Assembly: GCA_022496805.1 (NCBI GenBank)
Contig: CM040106.1
Coordinates: forward strand, 7,750,001 to 7,814,000
Direction: 5' to 3'
Length of the DNA stretch: 64,000 bases
Origin: Pohlia nutans
Lineage: Eukaryota; Streptophyta; Bryopsida; Bryales; Mniaceae
A model generated the notes under the pieces. It saw nothing but the letters and a program-made list of their open reading frames with translations. It ran no database searches and had not been told where the DNA came from. A program made the position numbers and the translations under genes. Below, one piece after another: positions 57,242 to 64,000 of the stretch (position 1 is its first letter; every line of letters starts with the position of its first letter).

Positions 57242-58129
57242 CTAGGGCTTCCTTTTCGGATAGGCTAGCGTTTTTTTCATTATCTTAGATGCATTTTCTT
57301 TCTTTTTTCCACCATCCTTATCCTTTGTCATTGGCCTACTCTTTCTTTGAAGGATTTCTAGTTGAATTTCATGACCCCTGCAATTCTGTCCTCCCTCCGT
57401 CTCGTCTTCTTCCTCTGTGGAACCCTCCTCGTCCTCAAATGACACTTGTAGTTTTCCACAACCACCTCCATGTTGAGAAGACGGTTTCTCCCTCCTCAAC
57501 TGAGTACCTCCCCTATCATCGCTCCTTGTCTTCATTTTATCCACATTTGTTTCAGTGCCCGTACGTTGCTTTGAATTGTATTGGTTCGGAAAATTGTCTC
57601 CCAACTCTTGATTTGATTCAAGAATTTCAGTGTCATCGTTGTTTGATAGAATAACGTTATCTCTGCTCACTCTTGTAATATCCTCCACGTTATCATGATC
57701 AAATCTGAGGTCATCATCCATACCATCTCCTTCTTTTATAACTTCTTCCGTAGGACTAGAAGTAAGAATAACAACGTCAGGAGTGTTTGGGATTTTTGCA
57801 CCATTTCTTGACTCTGATGATTGCTTATACACTCGGTTCATGACTTCCTTGGCAGACCGAGCTTGCTTGTGAGAACCTACCTCTTGCATCGTTGTATCTC
57901 GTTGTACTTTAACAGCGTCCGAACTAATATTTTTACTGTTCATCGACTCATAGTACAAACTATGACCGTTGACTCTGTCTTGTAGTTTTGACACAATGTC
58001 CAATAGTACTCGCAGGGTTCTATCTATAGCGGTGAGTTTATTCGTGTGTTGATCCTTGTTTGCGTTCATTCCTTCTTCTGTAGTACGTTGTTTGTCAAGA
58101 ATTTCTCTAGAGTGAATGGCACTTTCACC
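57242..58129 (-). CDS. Exon 3 of En/Spm-like accessory gene: charged C-terminal region
   Basis: Starts after acceptor CTGTGCAG in phase 0 (GESAIHSREILDKQ) and is open for about 295 codons to TAG/TGA at 57242. It holds a short predicted coiled coil (KLTAIDRTLRVLLDIVSKLQ), then long disordered Asp/Glu/Ser-rich stretches (GDGMDDDLRFDHDNVEDITR, SFEDEEGSTEEEDETEGG) and a strongly basic C-terminus (KKKENASKIMKKTLAYPKRK), a likely nuclear localisation signal. I recognise no enzyme domain. This exon is intact, although exon 1 of the same gene carries stops. Confidence 0.6.
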   Translation of the reverse strand, partial: GESAIHSREILDKQRTTEEGMNANKDQHTNKLTAIDRTLRVLLDIVSKLQDRVNGHSLYYESMNSKNISSDAVKVQRDTTMQEVGSHKQARSAKEVMNRVYKQSSESRNGAKIPNTPDVVILTSSPTEEVIKEGDGMDDDLRFDHDNVEDITRVSRDNVILSNNDDTEILESNQELGDNFPNQYNSKQRTGTETNVDKMKTRSDDRGGTQLRREKPSSQHGGGCGKLQVSFEDEEGSTEEEDETEGGQNCRGHEIQLEILQRKSRPMTKDKDGGKKKENASKIMKKTLAYPKRKP

Positions 58130-58242
58130 CTGCACAGTGATTTCCCAAAATCACGATTTGATAGAACATATATTGGACTTCCAGAGGATGTAACTTTCAT
58201 ACAAATGGATTCAAGTGGGTAAAAGAATATTACCGCCATTAC

Positions 58243-58359
58243 ACGATGGTAAATAACAGAATCACCATGTACGTTGTTCATGGGCATTGATTCATTGACA
58301 CCTTCATCTATGTCTTCAAGATTGTTAACATCTTCCATTTCCTCTCGCTCTTGTTTCTT
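58243..58359 (-). CDS. Exon 2 of En/Spm-like accessory gene
   Basis: A 117-bp exon between acceptor TGTTGCAG and donor CGT|GTAATG, both in phase 0. Encodes KKQEREEMEDVNNLEDIDEG and VNESMPMNNVHGDSVIYHR. It is acidic, and its joining to exon 3 (YHR|GESAIHS) keeps the frame. No domain is recognised. Confidence 0.6.
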
Positions 58360-58486
58360 CTGCAACACGCATTACAAACAAACACTTAATTTACTAAACA
58401 AGAACATAGTACACCCATATACATAACACAATGATATTAGAGTTATCTGTAAAGTCCATCAAAATTTGAAGAAGATACCAAGAATT

Positions 58487-58749
58487 TTGCTTTATTATAC
58501 TCTTATTTGTTCACTCCAAATAGTTATAAAGTGTGGAAGATCTTGGTGGTTTATCATTATTAAGTGTGTAAGAGGTGTGTAAGACTTTGGTGGTCTTTAA
58601 AAGTTTTTTGGCTCCTCTTTTTAGTATTAAAAACCTTTGAAAACCACCAAACTCTTACACACCTCTTACTCATTCAAAATGATAAATCACCAAGATTTTC
58701 CATATTTTTAAACTATTTGGAGTGAACAAATTAGAGTATAATAAAGCAA
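58487..58749. mobile_element. Hairpin MITE, 263 bp, in intron 1
   Basis: TTGCTTTATTATACTC at 58487 and its complement at 58734-58749 bound two inverted arms of about 110 bp (TTTGTTCACTCCAAATAGTT, TCTTGGTGGTTTATCATT, AAGAGGTGTGTAAGACTTTG and complements). There is no coding content. The target duplication is not clear; a TA- or TTA-type site hidden in the TTTATTATA edge is possible. It sits in the intron 58360-59017 and leaves both splice sites untouched. Confidence 0.85.
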
Positions 58750-59017
58750 CCCGGATTCATTGTCTTGTGGGCATTGAATCAATGGTAGGACGAACAGACA
58801 CTTCATTCACACCGGTCTCCCCAATGGTCAGAGTTCTTTATATTCATATATATAAAATAAACCATAATTCTTTGAAGATTCTTCAAATTCAAGGTGGCTT
58901 TATACAGAATTCTATTGAGCTTAATACTTCGACACAAAAATCAAGGTTTATAAATTATTGAACCTAATGCACAAAAATCAAACATTTGTAAATTAAACGT
59001 TTGTTGTAGATATGTAC

Positions 59018-59812
59018 CTTTTGTGCCCTATTAGCTTTTTTCTTCGCACATTCATTTTGCCTTTCTGCTAATTTTCAAAATGCCACCAAAGCATCCCAAA
59101 CCCCACGAGTATAGTCATCAGGTTTACCGTCATCACCAAATTTAATCCAATGTTTTCTCAACGTCTTTCTTATTCTTTTGAAATGGTCTATAAGATGTTT
59201 CTCAACAAAACCTCTAGGCAAGGGCCTCTCTAGAATGAACTGCCGCCCCACTTCAACCATTACTAATTTCATCTTCTCTGGATCTTGTCCTCAAATGTCA
59301 CGTTTTTGCAGATCCAGAAAAGCATATGCTGCTAGTTTCAATGCTTGTAACCACTGACTCCTGAGCTCCAATATGTTACCATTGTCGTCCTGAGCTACTG
59401 GAATTTGAGAGACTCGACACTCCACCATTGCAACCTTTACAGCATCAAAATATTTTTTATGAACCTTACGCTTCTCCTTCCTGATTGTCTTACCTTCCGG
59501 TGTTTCCAGCTTTCGTTTAATAGGTTGTCAAATTGTACTCATGTCATGATTGCGCTTTGAAGGAACTACAGTATTCTCCACGCGAGGCCATGTGGAATCC
59601 ATGGTTGCCAGCGGTATAGCCGTATCCACTTATGAATGATGGTTGTAACAATGTGTTGAAGGAATCTCATTGCAAGGGGAAACAACTCTATCTTCACGCT
59701 CATGATGTGGGCTCATCTGTGGGGACGATGGAGCGCAAATTCCAGGCACAAATGAATTGTACAAGTTGCCCTCTACAGCCCTCTCAACAATGGATTGTGG
59801 AGCCCTCATGTA
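59018..59812 (-). pseudogene. Exon 1: Transposase_24 / En-Spm-like domain, three TGA stops
   Basis: The frame runs leftward from the palindromic element edge: RAPQSIVERAVEGNLYNSFV, APSSPQMSPHHERED, then TAA (59630-59632), VDTAIPLATMDSTWPRVENT, LETPEGKTIRKEKRKVHKKY, LRSQWLQALKLAAYAFLDLQ, KLVMVEVGRQFILERPLPRG, HLIDHFKRIRKTLRKHWIKF, KPDDYTRGVWDALVAF and KLAERQNECAKKKANRAQK, then donor AAG|GTACAT. The pattern helix, P-D, W-DALV, K-x-NRA resembles the plant Transposase_24 (Ptta/En-Spm) family. TGA codons lie at 59528-59530, 59291-59293 and 59075-59077; each could derive from CGA by one C-to-T change. There is no frameshift. Confidence 0.65.
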
Positions 59813-60845
59813 CAGTGGGGTCCAACATGGAATGGCGTTTTTGTTTCGCAGTGAGAATTTTTTTTTAGTACTGCCAACTTTGAAAGCCTCCTGAGAGCTC
59901 AAAAATTGGTATCTTATCACGAAATTTTTACCAGAGACTCATCTTTAAGTTAATTATATGTATGCCAAGTTTCAAGGCCAACAAATACACAAAAAAAAAG
60001 TTATTTAGAATCTACCAACATTGGTAGCTGTGGAATTTTTTTCAATGCTGCCAACTTTGACAGCCTCCCGAGAATGGAAATTTTTTTTCCTTACTTTGGT
60101 TTTTTTTTGCTAGAAACCAATTTGTATTATTAATATATGGTAAAAATATCAAGTCTAAAAGATTAGTAAAAAAGAAGATATTCCCAATCTACCAACATGT
60201 GTAGTTGTGGGAAACAATGGGGGAAACCATTTCATTGCTACCAACTTTGACTACTATGTTGGTAGATTATAAATAACTTCTTTTTGGTGAATCTTTTGGC
60301 CTTGAAATTTGGCATACATATAATTGACTTAAAGATATTTCTTTGATAAAACTTTCGTGGTAAAATACCAATTTTTGAGCTCTCGGGAGGCTTTCAAAGT
60401 TGGCAGTATTCAAAGTTGGTAGGAATGAAATGGTTTCCCCATTGTATCCCACAACTACACATGTTGGTAGATTGTTAATATCTTTTTTTTTACTAATCTT
60501 TTAGACTTGAGATTTTTACCATATATTACTAACACAAATTGGTTTTTACCAAAAAAAAACCAAAGTAAGGAAAAAAAATTTCCATTCTCGGGAGGCTGTC
60601 AAAGTTGGCAGCAGTGAAAAAATTTCCACAGCTACCAATGTTGGTAGATTCTGAATAACTTTTTTTGGGTGAATCTTTTGGCCTTGAAATTTGGCATACA
60701 TATAATTAACTTAATGATGAGTCTCTGGTAAAACTTTCGTGGTAAGATACCAATTTTTGAGCTCTCCGGAGGCTTTCAAAGTTGGCAGTACTAAAACATT
60801 TCTCACTGCGAAACCAAAAACGCCATTCCATGTTGGACCCCACTG
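59813..60845 (-). mobile_element. Palindromic TA-flanked mini-transposon, 1033 bp, copy 2
   Basis: Starts CAGTGGGGTCC (59813), ends GGACCCCACTG (60845), with TA on both sides (59811-59812, 60846-60847). It is the same family as 7573-8564 but, judged by the asymmetric centre, in the opposite orientation. The central segment of this copy keeps about 27 bases (around TTTCAAGGCCAAAAGATTCA on the minus strand) that copy 1 has lost. Arms of about 480 bp pair almost throughout. It lies between the Transposase_24-like exon and a Tyr/Pro/Gly-rich coding-like segment. Confidence 0.92.
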
Positions 60846-60849
60846 TACG

Positions 60850-60990
60850 TGGATCCTGCATATAACCTTGCCTATATGAGGGCATGTATCCTCTTGGTGA
60901 TAGCATAACATTTCCATATTTTGGGGAAGGAAATTGCCCCCATCCGTAGTAATGTTGAGGTATGGCATATGGTATACTTTTTTATACTAC
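60850..60990 (-). pseudogene. Tyr/Pro/Gly-rich coding-like segment upstream of the palindrome
   Basis: The minus strand reads PYAIPQHYYGWGQFPSPKYG, NVMLSPRGYMPSYRQGYMQD and P before the mini-transposon. Low-complexity Y/P/G composition is common in N-terminal parts of plant transposon proteins. It does not join in frame to the sequence beyond the element (RAPQSIVERAV) without a correction, so its membership in the same gene is unproven. Confidence 0.35.
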
Positions 60991-61701
60991 ATTTTTGAGC
61001 CTTCTTTGAGGACCCGGACCCTGGACATATAAAAAAAAAAAAAAACATATTTCATTATAGATGACGGAAAAAAATGTTTAAAGTCTTGTAATTCTGATTC
61101 GAAAACAATTAATGTCTAAAGCATCAACACCGAGTTTGCTTGAACTTACCATAGCATAGTGAGGAGTGGACACCTGCTGCACTCACACATTGGACATGTA
61201 CTGCATATACATAAGTAGAATGGTTTTAAAAATTAAAATTCCAGTTGAACCAACATGTACACTCAGAATCTCCGAGTCTTGACAATTGAAACTCTCTGGT
61301 ATAAGACGATCATATATACATTGCCCAATTTACTAGGAAATTAATTTAAAACCATAGCATTTGGTACTATGAAACCATGTACCAGGTGTTGTTGATATGG
61401 ACCAGACTGTGATGCTTGTACACAATGTCCCTCAATCGATCATCGGTCAAATAAAGATAAGTTAGAAAAATTATCAAATTCTATAATTGCACTCCTCATA
61501 CATGCATTTAATGTTTAGTCAAATCCACAAAGGTACGAATTGTGTTTGAAATCTTGAATTCATCATAATTATTAGTAAAGGGTTCAATTTGTATCATTTA
61601 TTGATAAATTCATATATCTTTAGGGTTAAAGAAAAAAAACTCCAAATCTACGGTTATTATTTAAGCACCTTGGATATTACATAGATGTTGACAGTTCAAG
61701 C
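60991..61701. other. No gene recognised
   Basis: AT-rich DNA with an A-run near 61031. No coding or repeat signal was supported before the solo LTR. Confidence 0.4.
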
Positions 61702-62638
61702 TGTTATTCACGGTAATTGTATGGAGATGACTGAGACCAGTCTTAGGCCAGCAGGGCTGCCTAATCTAGGAACACAAGGGAGAAAGGCAGAAGGTAAGAG
61801 GTCAAGTTGAGTTAGTCCGTGGTTAGTTAAGAGGTATGTACTCCAATTTCCAAGATGTACCTTGGTTCCCCAGGAGAGTATACGATGGTGTATACAAACT
61901 TATACGCTGGATCTCCGTTGGTACACGGTCTTGGATTTCATCGGCGTACTTGAACTCCTTGCGAGTTAGACAAAGTCAGAGAAGGTTGTGTGATAAAGGA
62001 GATAGTCTGAGAGTACTTAAACTAAGTAAGGGTCAGTTCCTAGACGTCCTTGGTGTCCTTGGATAACGAGTGTTTTGAAGACAGAAAGACAGAGTATAAG
62101 TGAGGTTACGCCTGAAAACGGAGCTCAGAGCAAGGACAGCTTGGTACGAGGGATAGTAAGAGTATAGCCATTCTACCTTAATAATTCTGTTAGTGTTAGT
62201 TAAGCAAGGAAGAACAGGGTTTCCTAGCCTTCCACGTTAGATAGCATTGGGGTAACAATGAGTAGTGAAGACAGAACAGTAGAGACTGAGAATGCAAGAG
62301 CGTATGTTTATTCCAAGGATGTAATAACACACTTGTACAATATAGAGACTAAGTCCGCAGAGCTATGTTAAACAGAGGAATTGAACCCGTGTATTACATA
62401 AACATACAACCATGGAATCCAGGTTTAACATGGAATAAGCAAGGAATGACTTCCTGGTACAACAAAACCAGAGCAAAAACTAAATGCTCATAAGTCTCAA
62501 AAACCAAGAGTCTCTCATCTCTATCGTACACTACTCTTATACTTAAACCTGGTCCATAATCTAAGCCAAACACTGCCAGTTCCACCGTCTTCTATCTCCT
62601 TGTCCTCCATGGCGGCCATGTGTCTTGGTCTGGTAACA
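61702..62638 (-). mobile_element. Solo LTR, copy 3 (937 bp)
   Basis: Reverse-orientation copy of the LTRs at 27888 and 41843: on the plus strand it starts TGTTATTCACGGTAATTG and ends GTCTGGTAACA. The immediate 5-bp flanks (CAAGC and TTTTG) do not match, so the target duplication is lost or the copy is rearranged. The minus-strand frame 62394-62585 is the LTR-internal frame seen in the other copies. Confidence 0.9.
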
Positions 62639-62889
62639 TTTTGCCCTCCTTCGCAGAGTGCAATTTGTATTCGGATTGCCCTAGTTGGCACGATTGAAGG
62701 GTTGCAGGTCAGCGGTCCGGGCTAGTCTGCTCGCGTGGGCACGAGGATAGTATGCGCGCAGGGAGTGGGGAGCGGTGAGCAATGAGCGGAGAAATATGGG
62801 GTTTAGAGCAGAAATTTCAGGTCAACCATGGTCAATGGTACTATAATTAGTAAATATTCGAATATTCATATATATTTAGTAAACTTTTT

Positions 62890-62992
62890 ATCCTATAACC
62901 GTGGAATATTTTGTACCTATAACCGTGGAATAGGGTCATTGGAAAATGTTCAAGGCACATGAAAGGCAGACTCAATATACCTATAACCGTGA
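62890..62992 (+). repeat. Three CCTATAACCGTG motifs
   Basis: CCTATAACCGTGGAAT occurs near 62892 and 62917, and CCTATAACCGTGAATC near 62979. The motif is close to the complement of the inferred CACTA element 2 end (CCTATAATCGTGGGTTAGTG on the minus strand of 30129). It could be subterminal sequence of a transposon linked to the adjacent MULE. Confidence 0.6.
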
Positions 62993-63299
62993 ATCAAAGA
63001 CCTGAAACTATTTCATACAAGATGAAATCATTATTTGGCCATTGTTATACACCAGTCAAGCATGAAGAGATAGATTTCCTACATCGAGTTTTGTGAAATG
63101 AGTGCTAGGTTGTTGATTTAGACCATTTACGATTTAGGGTGCAAAATAGAACAAATTCCATAGATTAGGGTTTAGTATAGAACCCGAGTTTAAGAACTGC
63201 AGTAGTGGCCCTTTTAGTCTCACTACTGTTTCATTGACCTAAAGAGTATGCAATTGCGAACAATGGAACTAGGAATAGTGAACTACCCTAAGATGTTGG

Positions 63300-64000
63300 G
63301 TGAGTCAACAATCCACTCTCAAAAACTAGCTTAAATTCATTTAAGCTAAGAGTAGGTGCATGTATGAAGGCATCGACTTCAGCATCAAATCCACATATGA
63401 GTGTATGACGGTGAAGATAAAATACAAATGCTTGCAATAAGTCCATTGACTACGGCCTCCCTTAGCTTTAGTCAACATCTCCTTGACATAAGGGCAGGAG
63501 CAGTTTGGGAATTGCAAAATTGTGAGATGGTATTGCTGAATCGTCGGATGTGTGCCGAAATCCAATGTGACAATGCATCCATGGGCGGGACAGGAACCAT
63601 GTTCAAATTCACTTACCAGCTGCATGAAACCTCTTTACTGGCGGTATCGGAAGTGCTAGAAGGCAAGCCAGAGGTCAAGACGTCGCAAACCATCTTCAGT
63701 TGTAGCTCCGGATGATAGTCACCAGGCTGGAATAGCGAGATACCGGGAATCAGCATCCGATTGTGTTGAGGCGTTCTTGTATTGCTTGCACAGGAGGCGA
63801 TGTTGGTCCTTGAGGTTAGCTCGAATGTCAGCCTTGGTTTTCTTCTCCATGGACTGCACCCAATGGAATAAACAAGTTCGTTCCTTATTTAGCATCGGAA
63901 TTGATGCATCTCCACTTCCATATACAATGCGTATAGCATTCCAGTTTGCTTGTGCACTGTCGGCCATGAAGCCTTTGAAATTTGGATTCTCAACTCCGTG
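63300..64000 (-). pseudogene. MULE copy C, internally deleted, cut by window edge
   Basis: From the right edge leftward: VENPNFKGFMADSAQANWNA, IRIVYGSGDASIPMLNKERT, CLFHWVQSMEKKTKADIRAN and ADSRYLAIPAW, a TGA for the next tryptophan, and LSSGATTEDG. After a GGTAAGT-like point (near 63615) it passes straight to the SWIM region: HGCIVTLDFGTHPTIQQYHL, NCSCPYVKEM and TYCKHLYFIF, then a one-base shift into AFIHAPTLSLNEFKLVFESG. The intervening MPSCNLA and Cys-rich modules present in copies A and B are missing. The start lies beyond the window. Confidence 0.88.

Noticed and set aside
62394..62585. Conserved 63-codon frame present at three places (27929, 41894, 62585)
   Set aside because: It lies inside the three solo LTR copies and varies with them; no evidence of a protein.
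1..64000. Integrated viral genes or toxin genes
   Set aside because: I saw no capsid, viral replicase, envelope or toxin-like protein among the translated segments; the coding remnants I could identify are plant transposons or eukaryotic genes.

Overview
This window reads as repeat-dominated nuclear chromatin of a land plant or close streptophyte relative. The evidence is plant-type transposons (CACTA with tnp2/DUF4218/DUF4216 blocks, SWIM-type Mutator-like elements, a hAT fragment, a tRNA-derived SINE, TGTTA...TAACA solo LTRs), GT-AG introns, and split remnants of eukaryotic genes (26S proteasome ATPase RPT4, a protein kinase, an FCP1/NIF-like phosphatase). The mix of families, including a DUF7869-type gene, makes a bryophyte such as a liverwort a reasonable guess, but the species is not proven. 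I found no rRNA gene, no intact tRNA gene, no CRISPR array and no gene that looks fully functional.

Layout. 1-4.4 kb: AT-rich DNA with a 0.4-kb tandem duplication. 5.6-14.7 kb (+): one decayed CACTA tnp2 gene whose exons can be matched base by base (6164-7448, 10112-11010, 13694-14717). It carries a 992-bp palindromic TA-flanked element in intron 1 and a 141-bp CACTA-type mini-element in the last exon. A long diverged inverted repeat lies in introns 1 and 2, either side of the middle exon. 16-20.3 kb: a hAT scrap and tandem repeats. 20.3-23.3 kb (-): a kinase pseudogene joined to the tail of a Mutator-like element (MULE), then a nearly intact MULE C-terminal half. 23.7-25.3 kb: GC-rich tandem repeats. 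25.5-29.8 kb (+): a nested stack, namely a MULE with a Harbinger-like insertion and a solo LTR (perfect 5-bp target duplication), fused to a second MULE tail. 30.1-34.1 kb (-): a deleted second CACTA element between blocks of short GATGTC-type repeats. 35.0-35.4 kb: an exact 60-bp tandem array.

The most unusual part is 37.2-51 kb. A minus-strand multi-exon locus (37.3-41.6 kb) contains a segment with an NGQHSV motif resembling ParB-like folds, a large unrecognised segment ending in a methyltransferase-like glycine loop, and an FCP1-like phosphatase exon. A plus-strand DUF7869 gene (48.06-50.90 kb) is open over 947 codons except for five TAG/TGA codons, with no frameshift. Both loci carry many copies of the same 19-bp near-palindrome TTAGGTCGA(N)TCGACCTAA in introns and leader. 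Four of the copies before the DUF7869 gene are spaced by exactly 76 bp. I did not see the site elsewhere in the window. Between the loci lie a second solo LTR and AT-rich, microsatellite-rich DNA.

51-64 kb: a SINE, then minus-strand gene scraps (RPT4 with conserved exon borders, coding-like exons I cannot identify, a possible WD40 piece). Next comes a minus-strand gene resembling plant Transposase_24/En-Spm proteins, with a hairpin MITE in its intron and a second copy of the 1-kb palindromic element just upstream. The window ends with a third solo LTR and another decayed MULE that runs off the edge. Most genes here are transposon genes or fragments carried with them, and their decay is mainly nonsense codons and single-base shifts.
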